Shown: positions 1 to 8,710 of the stretch, one piece after another
How the letters are laid out: the number at the start of each line of letters is the position of its first letter
How positions within the stretch are numbered: position 1 is the first letter of the stretch
Origin: Gryganskiella cystojenkinii
Lineage: Eukaryota > Mortierellomycota > Mortierellomycetes > Mortierellales > Mortierellaceae
Length of the DNA stretch: 10,832 nt
NCBI GenBank assembly: GCA_015852425.1
Contig: JAAAIG010001095.1
Coordinates: 1 to 10,832 of the forward strand
Direction of reading: 5' to 3'
Translations under genes and position numbers: made by a program
Notes under the pieces: generated by a model
The model's database searches: none
Seen by the model: the letters and a program-made list of their open reading frames with translations, nothing else
Told to the model about the DNA's origin: nothing

Positions 1-808
1 GAGTTATTCAAGGTGCTGCGTCGCCATTCGAGAGTATCTGGAGAGAGATCATCCTCTTGAACTGAAGTCTGCAACAGTGCGAGTTGGTGGGTGGTTTGTA
101 AAGACTCGTCTAGACCAGGCAGCGAGCTGATATTGTGCATGGGGCTCACATCCTTGCTCAAAAACAGCGGTGGCAGTAGGAAACCACTAGCCGCCGAGAC
201 AGAGAAGTCTGCTTGATGGGAGGGATCCACAGAAATAGCCATTATTGTCGAGGGCGACGGAAGTGCTGATCTGGACCTGAATAGGGCACGGTGGAGGTTT
301 TTTCGGACTCGTGTTGATGCAGTCAGAGTTCTCTCAGGCACAATCCTGAGTCCTTTGCTGAGAGGCAAAACGACGTAGCCTGGTTTCGGTTTGCGGACAA
401 TGATCGTCATAGGGTCTGGGTTATACTGCACACGGAGAGGTATACACCTGTTCAGGTTGAACAATCGTCATCGTTAGCTTGCGCTGTACTAGAAGAAAGC
501 ACACTCCCCAGAGCACGCACTAGCTCTTCTCCCTTTCACACTTACGTTTCACCTTTGTCGTCCTTCACGAAAGTATCGACTGATCCCTTGTTGTCCTTGA
601 GGTAAATGGCATTCTCGTACAAATGCCTGATATCGGTCCAGTAAACAACAACGTCCCCAGAGGAATCCTTCTGAGTATCGATCTTGATCGTCTCCAGATG
701 CACCTTCTCTGTATCGAGAATCAAAAAGACTTGAGCAACTGGCAGTACTGAGTTATACCCATCTGTGAGTGAGTCTGGAGGCATGGTGGAGTTTCTGGAC
801 AAGAGCAT
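1..808 (-). CDS. Spliced hypothetical protein sharing an N-terminal module with its divergent neighbour (5' part only)
   Basis: Exon 1 is 808-546, an intron occupies 545-448, and exon 2 runs from 447 off the left edge with no stop, giving about 236 residues. I do not recognise a function. Residues 30-105 form a module with YWTD near residue 57 and a DDKGETCIPLR segment at 83-93, followed by a short hydrophobic strand (MTIIV). This aligns with residues about 37-108 of the neighbouring plus-strand LRR protein. The remainder is Ser/Leu-rich with no motif I can name. The ATG at 808 is the first in the CT-rich leader, with a stop four codons upstream, but has a T at -3. The in-frame ATG at 784 has an A at -3 and may be the real start. 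The C-terminal architecture (LRR, kinase, NTPase or other) lies outside the window. Confidence 0.8.
448..545 (-). other. Spliceosomal intron, phase 2, in the minus-strand gene
   Basis: On the minus strand the intron opens with GTAAGT and closes with CAG and is 98 nt long. A CTAAC branch-site match lies about 25 nt before the acceptor. Exon 1 leaves two bases (AC) of a split Thr codon completed by the first base of exon 2. Without splicing the frame stops immediately (TAA at 544-542). With splicing the frame stays open for the remaining 447 nt to the window edge. Confidence 0.85.
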
Positions 809-1260
809 AGAGGAGGTAAGTCAGATGGATGGCACAGATGGAGGATATGGTTGGAGGTGTTGTTTAGAGGAAAGAAAGAGATGGCGTAGTGGCGGCAACA
901 AAGAGGGCAAAGAGGCCGCAAAGGCAAAGTAAAAATCAAAATGGCACAAGAGAAGATGGTCACAAAATTGAGAGCAATTAGATGTGTGCCTGAATTGTCG
1001 TTTGCATGATCAGAAACAAGTCTGTGGGATGGCAAAGTAGAACAAAAGGCTCGCACAATATAACTTTGCCATCAGTGAACCTCAAGAAAAGTCGGACCTC
1101 GGCATGTATCAACAATACAACGCCCGACATTGTTGTGCGTTCCTATTTCTTTTTCTGCCCCTTCCCTCCACTCCCATCTCCTTATCCATTTCCATTCTCC
1201 TGTTCTCTTCGCTCTCTAGCCACCCATCTCCACTCTCACACTGCTTCACATCCTCTCAAT
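809..1260. promoter_or_regulatory. Shared divergent promoter region between the two paralogous genes
   Basis: These 452 bp separate two divergently transcribed genes. Each side shows a pyrimidine-rich leader on its own sense strand: GA-rich on plus at about 826-930 for the minus gene, and CT-rich on plus at about 1140-1258 for the plus gene. A TATAA match sits at 1059-1063 on plus, about 200 bp before the downstream ATG, so its role is uncertain. I see no obvious TATA box for the minus gene. A plus-strand match to a splice donor (GTAAGT at 816-821) lies inside the minus gene's leader and has no clear partner. Confidence 0.6.
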
Positions 1261-4200
1261 ATGTCTGTCACTCGAACTGAGATCACAGCCTCCGCTTCCG
1301 GCTTTACAACACTCTCGGCAGAACAACAAGTATCTCCGGTCCAACAGTTCAGAGTCGGCAAAGAAGGCAACATAGTCCCAGTCGAGGCCATATGGGACAA
1401 GCAACTTAAACAGTTCTGTTATTATGTCGACGAGTTAAAAAACCACCTAGGCGTAGAAATCAATCACCTCAGGAGGGCCGAGAATGGTGCATACGTAAAC
1501 AGATTACGGGATGAGAAAAATGAGATGTAGGTCTTCAAAAGGGACTTTGAGGCTGTATGTTACCCATGTACAACTGGCTCTCATTACCTGGCAGAGCAAG
1601 AAACTGATAAACAAGCTCTGTTTCAATTTCTTTCTAAGATGCGTACCTCATCGATACGCGCTTACCTCAGGTATCCTGGAAGTCTACACTTACGCAGGAC
1701 CGCCGCCGAAATCAAACGCCTACGAACCTTCAGGAACCGTCGACCAATTCGACCAGCTTTACGATCAATACGACTCCGCCCATCGAGCAGGGAACCAAAC
1801 AGACGCCGCAGAGTTTCGGACGGCGATGTATCAACAATACCTAGCTTTGCTTGATTGCAAGGACGACACTGCCAACAGAGTATTTGTCAAAACCCGGGAG
1901 CTTATACTATATCCTGTCCCGCGACGGTTCATTGTAGTCCTTAAAAAAACAGGCATGGTCTCTAATCACTTACAGCTCCACCTTCTCTGCGAGTGTGGTG
2001 TCTACGACGATGAAATCGATCCTGTCCTGGAAGAAGAGGTGACCGCTCCATCAGAAGTCAATAGCGCCTTTGATCTCACAGACGATGATGATCCTACTGT
2101 CGGGACTTTAACAAGGACGCATCTTTCCAATCACGGCGGTTATAAAGTCAAGGAAGCGCGACAGTTGTGCAAGGACCTGGGAAGCCATCTCTTACCAGTA
2201 CTCAAGTTCTTGCATTACAGTGCCATCTTTGCAGGAATCGTCGTTCCAGCATTAGCGTCAATTAACGTCTCTGGATGGTTCACGGCAGCTCAATCCTTTA
2301 TCAACTATAACAATCAGAGCTTGAGCGAACCCTGGCTCAAGACGATCAACTACGTCGCAAAAATCGGTGGTATTAACGTGTTTCTAAAGGAGGACGAGAT
2401 CGAGTTGACAAAGGACGATATCCCAAAGGCAATCGATTACCCAGAGTACAGGCAATTTAAACTCCACCTAAAGACACTGGACCCCAGTGAAGTCTACGCA
2501 AATTTGATCCCGATCTTTTGCAACCGGTCCGGTCGCCTGAAATACGTATGCAGGGACCATGACGATGAAAGGATGGAAGACGAGGACATGTTTGATCGTT
2601 TCGACGCCCTCGGCAACGCCATCGTCCTGAATCGATCCAAGGGAGAACTGACGTTCAAGATCGAGTCTAAAGAAACCACAATGCAGTTTTACCGCTGCCT
2701 CCTTGCCTCTTCCAGGATCCGAAAAGTCAACGTTGAGCTTGGGCCAAGTACCAATTCGATCGAACTCAAGACCTTGCGGGAAAAACTGACCGAGGCCAAC
2801 ATCGACAATATCAGCCTGATTGGGAACAGTATCACGACTCCTGGATCGTGGTATAATGAGGCCGTAAAGATCATGATCAACCAACGGTGTCAATGCCTAA
2901 ATTTAGTCGGATTCAAGGATTTCTATTCGCATATCTCAGGTACCAAGAAATCGAAGACTACTCGACTCAAGACTTTGACTTTAATCAGTTATTTCCACTT
3001 CGGTCAGTGGGAGAAGCTGGGAATGATCCTCAAGCTGTGTCCTTTGCTCAGGAACCTCACCATATGGGCTACCTACAGCGACCAACTGTGTAACAGCATC
3101 CGGAATGAACTCCCTCACCTAAAGCGCCTCGACTTATTTACTCCCACTCACACGACCATTATCAAAACAACCAAAGATGTACATGGCAAACTCGTTTACA
3201 CCACAGAGCTCAACGTCACAGACCCGCGGTATGTCTCGTCTCTGGCAGGTGAACTATACTCTCATCTTGAGATCGTCCGACTCAATTGCCTCCCTGATCC
3301 TAAAGAATCCCTCAGGACCTGGTTGATCGAGGCCTTGAGGCAATGTTCACGGCTTCTCACCCTGGATCTTCGCGTGCCTTTGACGTACTTTCACACACTG
3401 GTAACCATCCTCAAGAACGAATTCGAGATCGCCAATGCTCTCCATAGTATTCCGGATTCTAGACGAATTGTCCGATTACGATCCGAGGAGAATGATCACG
3501 ATGTGACCCTGATCGCCAAGTTCCAAGGAAATGTCCCCGATTTCGACATCAGCATCGAGATGACGGGTCCAAAGGAGAGCAATGCGGCACTAAATACCAT
3601 TTTTCGATCCTACGGATCACATATCCGTTCATTGGTCGCCAACCATCTTTTAGACGATAGTCTTCTTCTGTCCCTGATCGACACTGTTCTGGAAAAGCCA
3701 TCCAAGCTTGCGCGACTGAGCATCGACCCCGCAGGATTGACGGACAACTCTTGTATTCGGACGCTTGTAGATCTTTTACCAAGTCCGAAAGACTTCACAC
3801 TCTCATTCTCGTCCTTGGAAGACAGGTTTCGACGAGATCAAGTCCTGACATATCTTCATCGCAATGGTACTCAAGTCTCTGGTTTAATCCTACAAGGAGC
3901 AGACGGAATCTCGGACTGGATATCCGAGACCATCCCGGTTCGCTCATGTTTACCCAACTTGCTCCACTTCGAATTGGCTTTTGAGGGCAGCCGAGGACAC
4001 TTTCAGAATGAGACAGCCATCAGACAGGTTCTTCAATTCATCTCGAAGCCCGCAACAACCACCACTACAACAACATCAATCATGGATGCGGTTCCATCGT
4101 CGTCGCTCCAGTCCTTCTCCCTTTCTCATTGCGATCTCAGCTCGGAACAATGGAGTCGAGTCCTCACCCACTTGGATCTGAAGGCACTGAAGTATTTGAG

Positions 4201-4420
4201 CGTCGAAGATACGAATTTCGGCGTGAGCGAGTTGGAAATGCTCATAAGACAATTACCGAGACCGACGGCAGTACCACAACTTATGCAACAGTCGCTTGCC
4301 TCGCCCCTGGACGAACTTGTGATTAAAGATACACCTTTGGTCAAGGATACGCAGAAGTTGGCTCGTTTGGAGACCTTGCTATTGACGCGGGCACCTACTA
4401 TTAAGGTTATTATAGATTAA
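1261..4420 (+). CDS. Large leucine-rich-repeat protein with a conserved N-terminal module (NLR-like layout without an NTPase)
   Basis: Exons 1261-1526 and 1639-4420 encode 1015 aa. Residues about 37-108 are the module shared with the divergent gene, including YYVDEL and EICVPHRY around 84-95. Residues about 181-295 hold a segment with PRRFIVVL (183-190), LLCECG (204-209), HGGY (254-257) and a hydrophobic FAGIVVPAL stretch (286-294). From memory, a similar segment occurs in Mortierella proteins. Residues about 390-455 contain KYVCRDH (C393, H396), which I associate with Mortierella LRR proteins. Residues about 460-1010 are irregular LRR-like repeats, for example LQSFSLSHCDL near 912 and LKYLSVEDTNF shortly after. 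A Thr run lies near 894. No signal peptide and no Walker A motif are visible. The start at 1261 has A at -3. The frame is open further upstream, but that part reads as CT-rich leader. A cytosolic recognition or scaffold role is inference. Confidence 0.88.
1527..1638 (+). other. Spliceosomal intron, phase 2, in the LRR gene
   Basis: The 112-nt intron starts GTAGGT and ends TTTCTTTCTAAG, with a CTGAT branch-site match in between. The acceptor is AAG rather than the preferred CAG. I chose it because it restores the frame as NEICVPHRY, matching the CIPLR segment and the intron position of the divergent paralogue. The nearby CAG at 1668-1670 would put the sequence in the wrong frame. Without splicing exon 1 would end at the TAG at 1528-1530. 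Confidence 0.8.
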
Positions 4421-4436
4421 AGGCATGAATGAGCAA

Positions 4437-4442
4437 AATAAA
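4437..4442 (+). terminator. Polyadenylation signal of the LRR gene
   Basis: AATAAA lies 17 nt after the TAA stop and is followed directly by an A-rich run. This is the expected 3'-end signal, though very close to the stop codon. Confidence 0.55.
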
Positions 4443-5200
4443 AAAAAAATAGGACGAGAAAGATTGCCCAGTATCGCCTATCTGATCACTGAGAACCTGT
4501 ATCCATTGTGAGATGCATGCTGACGCGAAGGTTCAATTATGTTATTGTCCGAAGAAACGTGAGTCGCACGTCCTTTCGCATGAGCACGATAAAATGTTGT
4601 TACGGGGCGGGATTCGAGAGCGACGTTATTGCAGACTGAGAGGAAAGTGAACGTGAGGGCTGTCTTGTATTTATAAGAAAGTCGAGCTGAGGAGAATGCC
4701 AAAAGGGTAAGACCATGGCCAAACCAATCGATAACAACTGTCCGCATGACTCCATGTACAAAGAAGCCGGAGTGGAGTGACAGTGAAGAAGAACATTACC
4801 CGAAAAAGATGATAGTTAACGAAAGCATTGTCAATCTTGAGCAAGTTAATCTCGTAGTTGGTCATCAAGAAGGACAAAGATGGAAGGAAACATGATCAAG
4901 GGAGAATAGTTTTAGTAGTAGAACTTTGTCGCATCCACAAGGACGAGCTTAATCTATATTGGCGATAAACCCGGTTGGTCGACAAGGACGTGACCGACAT
5001 CAGGAGCGGCATATGACTGTTCGTGACAAGCTCTTGCTATCATGCTGAAGCAGAACTCAGCAAGCCTTGGATTACTCACTGTCGCGAACCAGGACTAGGG
5101 CAAGGCAGGATGATTTCCAAGTCTGGTCGAGGGTGGGTGGAGGGTACAAGGGGTGTATGTATGTGTGAAGAGGGGAACAAAAGGGCGAGGGGGGTCAAGG
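4443..5200. other. Intergenic stretch without a supported gene
   Basis: Several short open frames occur on the minus strand (4478-4747 and 4671-4877) and one on plus (5023-5226). The longer frames use non-ATG starts or lack coherent domains, and I could not join them by a convincing intron. A TATAAATA match on the minus strand (4668-4675) points toward the 3' end of the LRR gene. The segment may contain regulatory or decayed sequence; nothing is recognised. Confidence 0.4.
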
Positions 5201-5229
5201 TGGTAAAAGGTGTATATCCAAGTTAGGGT

Positions 5230-5821
5230 CGTTGGATGTGACACTCACTCACCAATAGGGAACGTGAGCTGGTGTAGACGATCATGAGACAGCTTAGTTT
5301 TACCCTAATGATGCTATACATCAGGAGCGGGAATTCTCGATAACCCTTTATTCTCCTCCAGAAAGCCTGCCCTGCCAAACTCTCATCTCCAGCTCTGGAA
5401 GACACAATACATCGACACACGCATAACTGCGCATATCTTAGCTGTTTTTTGTGTAGAAAGCTTAAACCCGCTATATGGAATTTCCCAGCCTTCAACTCCA
5501 AGAATAGTACTCTTGCTTTGATAGCAATTTCGTCGATACACTTTGCTAAACCGTTTACAAATGGAGGTTCCTGCGATTCTTTCCTGTTTGACGACAGTAT
5601 GCGATTTCCACCAGCTGGAGACATAGAACATTATTCGGCATAACATGAAACAATTTCCAAACGCCAAGACGATTAGTTTCCAGCAAAGACCGAATCCTAC
5701 TCCCCATGGTCGAGATGGAATCGAAGACAGATTTGCCTAGTCTATCAACGTCAACAAGATAAACTCGACGCTGCGGGTTCCCATCATAAATTTGCACAGT
5801 ATGTAAGGTACAATAGCGCAA
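5230..5821 (-). pseudogene. Possible frame-broken gene relic on the minus strand
   Basis: Two overlapping minus-strand open stretches in different frames look protein-like. 5821-5555 contains YDGNPQRRVYLVDVDRLG followed by a Leu-rich helix-like part. 5624-5223 contains NGLAKCIDEIAIKARVLFLELKAG. Neither has a credible ATG start of useful length, and each frame ends where the next becomes readable. That pattern fits a gene with frameshifts, or exons whose borders I could not place. I recognise no family. Chance open frames are a real alternative, so confidence is low. Confidence 0.22.
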
Positions 5822-6360
5822 AAAGTTTCACCTTCACAATCCATGTACTGTACAGTGTGTGTCTGCCAGCGTAAGATCGTCGGCGACTGTAGAAAGCTTC
5901 AAGATATCGTCGATAACCTCATTGTTGTTGTTTCAAATATACGCCGCGCACAATCAGCTTGCTCGGATATATTGTGGTCAAAGTTGTTCCGCACTATTGT
6001 AATATAAAACGCGCTGTAGATTAGCGCCACGAACATTTCGACATTCATATAGCAATGACCATCGCACTCACCTTTAGACAACAAGATGGCAGAGGATATC
6101 AAATGGTTTAAAAAATGCAAACAGGGTAATGAAAGATCAGATGCAGTGTAGGAAATGGTGTGATGCTGTGAATGAGTTAGGATGGAGCGATGGGAGAAAA
6201 GACCGGTTGGAGTAGAAAGGATGAAAGAGGGTGTGAGAAAGAGGAGCGAAAGGCGGAAGTGAAGGCGAGGAGAGAAAAGAGGGATTAAAAGTAAGAGTGA
6301 GATGAGAGAAAAGGGGGCGAGAGATATGTGGATGGAAAAGATGGAAACTTACTCACCTAG
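5822..6360 (-). other. CT-rich leader or intron-like block on the minus strand with splice-donor matches
   Basis: Read on the minus strand, about 6350-6130 is strongly pyrimidine-rich, the same composition seen just before the start codons of other genes here. Full-consensus donor matches GTGAGT stand at 6356-6351 (after CTAG) and 6071-6066 (after CTAAAG). No ATG occurs on the minus strand between 6360 and 6121. A small frame of about 57 codons starts downstream with MNVEMFV and ends at 5899. The block could be a promoter/leader or an intron of an unidentified minus-strand transcript. Confidence 0.3.
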
Positions 6361-6780
6361 TCTAGTCCTCTGAGAGAAGGTAGTAGAGAAAGAACGAGCA
6401 AAAAGAAAAAAGAGTGCATAGAGCTCTATAAAAAGGCCTAGAAAATCCTGCAGAAATGGTTCTAAGAGCGATTTGAGCTTGTTTTCGATCCCTTTCCATG
6501 AAGACACACTCGAAAACACTCCTAAAAAGTAAAAAAACAAACTCCCCTCTTTCTCCCAAACCCCTTTGAATTACGAATAGGCTTTTTAAAGAAACTTAGT
6601 AAAGCAAAGAGAGAGAAGAATGGATGGCGTATCACTCGGCCGTTGAGGCTGTGCGGAAGGTTCCTCTCAAACCCTAATTTTGCCACCAACATCACATCCT
6701 CGTCAGAATGCAGCCGCAGCAAGACGTGTGTGCTGTGTCGCCATGCTCAGCCCCCAACTGACAGAAAATGCTCTATGCTT
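6361..6780. other. Intergenic stretch, nothing recognised
   Basis: This is AT-rich sequence with several A and T runs. Minus-strand open frames at 6349-6722 have low-complexity Phe/Leu-rich translations and no ATG start, so I do not call them. No RNA gene or repeat is apparent. Confidence 0.4.
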
Positions 6781-6792
6781 GGTTGCACTTAA

Positions 6793-6956
6793 TGAGTCAC
6801 CGGCATTAGTTTTAAATACATCATGTTTTCACCTCCGATTTGATCACTAATCGTCTCACTCAATCCATCCTTCGCAATCGATGCAATCATCCAAAAAAAT
6901 CTGATCAAAAGAACAATTTAACAATCCCACCTCGTCATCATCAACATCTTTAAATC
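6793..6956 (+). promoter_or_regulatory. Upstream region of the nucleotidyltransferase-like gene: Gcn4/AP-1-type site and two short uORFs
   Basis: A TGAGTCA heptamer (6793-6799), the consensus of Gcn4/Cpc1-type bZIP factors, lies about 160 bp before the start codon. A TTTAAATA stretch follows at 6811-6818. If transcription begins near there, the leader contains two short upstream frames: 6823-6843 (six residues) and 6881-6904 (seven residues). The main ATG at 6957 has A at -3. The transcription start is not visible, so the uORFs are conditional. Confidence 0.35.
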
Positions 6957-8234
6957 ATGGGTGGAAGTGCATTCGCGTCCAAGAATCTCATCACGCCTCG
7001 AATCCCTCCTGAGCTCTACGACAAGGTCCTGCGTCAACTCGTCCTGATCCTCCAGCGCTATTTCGCTCATGTCGACAGTGCACTCGAAGGACCAGGCAAG
7101 AAGGATTATGGCGACATCGACATCCTCGTTGCTGAACCCCTCGACTATGAAAACGGTCTACGACCAACAGCAAAAGAACTTGCCGCCTGGATCGGCGCCC
7201 CACACTGGAGGAGTACTTCAGGAAGTGACACATTCAATTTCGCGTTGCCCTGGCCAGAATCCCCTCCACAGTCCGTCAGAGAGGAAGACGAAGACAGAGA
7301 GGCAGACTCTTCCAGTCCACCACGGTTCATTCAAGTCGACATCCACATCTGTCCCAGTGTAGAAAGCTTTTCATGGCACCTCTTCTTTCAAGCCCACGGC
7401 GATCTCTGGAATATGATTGGAGCCATCCTCCGCCGCTTTGGTCTCACTTGCAACGACCGGGGACTCTTTCTTCGCATCGCCGAGATTGAACCGCACGACA
7501 GGGAACTCAGTCGCGTCCTGTTGACCAAGGACCCCGTCCGTGTCCTCGCCTACCTGGGTCTGGACCCACATCGTTACTGGAGGCGTTTCCAGTCCTGGGA
7601 CGAGATGATGGCCTTTGCGGCTTCTTGTCGTTTCCACGATCCTCTTCATTACCACAAGGCTTCTTCTTCCATGTCCTCGACGAATTCTGTGCTGCGAGAC
7701 CATTTGAAAGCTAGTGATCGCCACCGATTGGCGAAAAGGCCTGCGTTTTCTTATTGGATCGATACTTACCTCCACAGCCATAGCGAGGATCCCATAGGTC
7801 ATAGCGCTCACTTGACAAGAGAAGAGGTTGTGGATGATGCCATGGCCTGGTTTGGAGAGACGTTCAAGCGCGAGTTCGAGGAGTGCAAGGCTCAAGGACT
7901 GCGCGCGATTCATGTGAGGAAACTCTGGACGGATATCCGTCGCTCGTTACCAATTGAAGGACGTGAAGTTGGATCGGTCATGCAGGGACTCAAGCGAGAG
8001 ATCGGGGAAGCCAGTAAGAAGGAGGATGAGCTGGAGGACCATGCGAGTGGGGGTGATGATGACGATGGCAGTCTCCGTGCCACGAGGAGAGCATTCAAGG
8101 AGGGGCACTTTGAGATTGTCGCTGAATGGGCGCTCAAGAACTGGAAAGAGGTTATCGAGAGGCAGGGAGTCTTTGAACGGGAGGAGTTGGAAGAGGACTT
8201 TGAGCAAAGGTGTAGCGTGAAGGAACAAGGATAG
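6957..8234 (+). CDS. Nucleotidyltransferase-like fold protein, uncharacterised fungal family
   Basis: This single exon encodes 425 aa. GGS (2-4) at the extreme N terminus, DYGDIDILV (50-58, with D53 and D55 as the DxD pair) and FIQVDIHI (124-131, D128 as a third carboxylate) match the order of catalytic elements in nucleotidyltransferase-fold proteins. The gap from GGS to DxD is about 50 residues, filled by a helix, and is longer than in classical members. Further conserved-looking parts are FFQAHGDLWNMIG (143-155) and FGLTCNDRGLFLRI (161-174). From memory, similar hypothetical proteins occur across filamentous fungi. An acidic insert lies near 109-117 and a DDDD tract at 367-370; the C terminus is charged. 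No signal peptide or membrane segment is visible. The substrate is unknown; nucleotide transfer is inferred from motif geometry only. Confidence 0.85.
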   Translation: MGGSAFASKNLITPRIPPELYDKVLRQLVLILQRYFAHVDSALEGPGKKDYGDIDILVAEPLDYENGLRPTAKELAAWIGAPHWRSTSGSDTFNFALPWPESPPQSVREEDEDREADSSSPPRFIQVDIHICPSVESFSWHLFFQAHGDLWNMIGAILRRFGLTCNDRGLFLRIAEIEPHDRELSRVLLTKDPVRVLAYLGLDPHRYWRRFQSWDEMMAFAASCRFHDPLHYHKASSSMSSTNSVLRDHLKASDRHRLAKRPAFSYWIDTYLHSHSEDPIGHSAHLTREEVVDDAMAWFGETFKREFEECKAQGLRAIHVRKLWTDIRRSLPIEGREVGSVMQGLKREIGEASKKEDELEDHASGGDDDDGSLRATRRAFKEGHFEIVAEWALKNWKEVIERQGVFEREELEEDFEQRCSVKEQG

Positions 8235-8255
8235 AGAAACCAAGATCCTCCAAGC

Positions 8256-8271
8256 AATAAACTGCAATAAA
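8256..8271 (+). terminator. Tandem polyadenylation signals of the nucleotidyltransferase-like gene
   Basis: Two AATAAA hexamers (8256-8261 and 8266-8271) lie 22 and 32 nt after the stop codon, as expected for the mRNA 3' end. Confidence 0.7.
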
Positions 8272-8514
8272 TTTTACCAGCATTCTATAAATCGTACACA
8301 AGTCCGATCACCCCTTTAAGTCCCCTTGAACTGAGAGCTCGTTTTTTTGCCTCGTCCCGTCTGTAGCACTAACAATTTTGGTTTAGCCACATGGTCTTGG
8401 TAAAAGGAGCAATCAAGTCTCCGAACACAGTCAGAAAGGGGTAGCAGACGTGCATATCAGTGACACCTCTGACTCGCAGTTGCACAAAACCTTGCAAACA
8501 AGGTCCGACTATTG

Positions 8515-8552
8515 GGGGGTTTCAAACCTGGCATTTTCCTTCTTTTCAGCGC
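8515..8552 (+). repeat. Left terminal inverted repeat of the MITE-like element
   Basis: This is a 38-bp arm. The outer 17 bp are identical to the inverted right arm; the inner part (ATTTTC, T-rich tract, CAGCGC) is imperfect. Confidence 0.85.
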
Positions 8553-8671
8553 ACTTTTCTCTCTCGTCTCTTCATATTTTCCCTCGTCAATTGCACCTCA
8601 ACCCAATACAGAGTTGATGATGCATCCACTTGGATGCCAAAGTCTTTCGAGTCAAATTGGGATGGAAACCC

Positions 8672-8710
8672 GCGCCGAAAAAAAATGAAAATTCCAGGTT
8701 TGAAACCCCC
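8672..8710 (-). repeat. Right terminal inverted repeat of the MITE-like element
   Basis: This is a 39-bp arm, inverted relative to 8515-8552. It differs from the left arm by a handful of substitutions and one extra base in the A/T tract, suggesting an older insertion. Confidence 0.85.

Noticed and set aside
816..821. Plus-strand GTAAGT splice donor inside the minus gene's leader
   Set aside because: No plus-strand frame or matching acceptor that makes a product was found; probably chance within GA-rich DNA.
1006..1260. In-frame upstream extension of the LRR gene starting at an ATG at 1006
   Set aside because: The extension translates to Phe/Pro/Ser-rich low complexity typical of a CT-rich leader. 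Starting at 1261 places the conserved intron at almost the same residue as in the paralogue, with better start context.
5001..5331. Thirteen-base direct repeat (ACATCAGGAGCGG) near 5000 and 5320
   Set aside because: Flanks do not match, and there is no wider duplication or element structure; too short to interpret.
5890..7370. Repeated string GTAGAAAGCTT near 5455, 5890 and 7361
   Set aside because: One copy is inside the coding exon of the nucleotidyltransferase-like gene and the flanks differ; likely coincidence.
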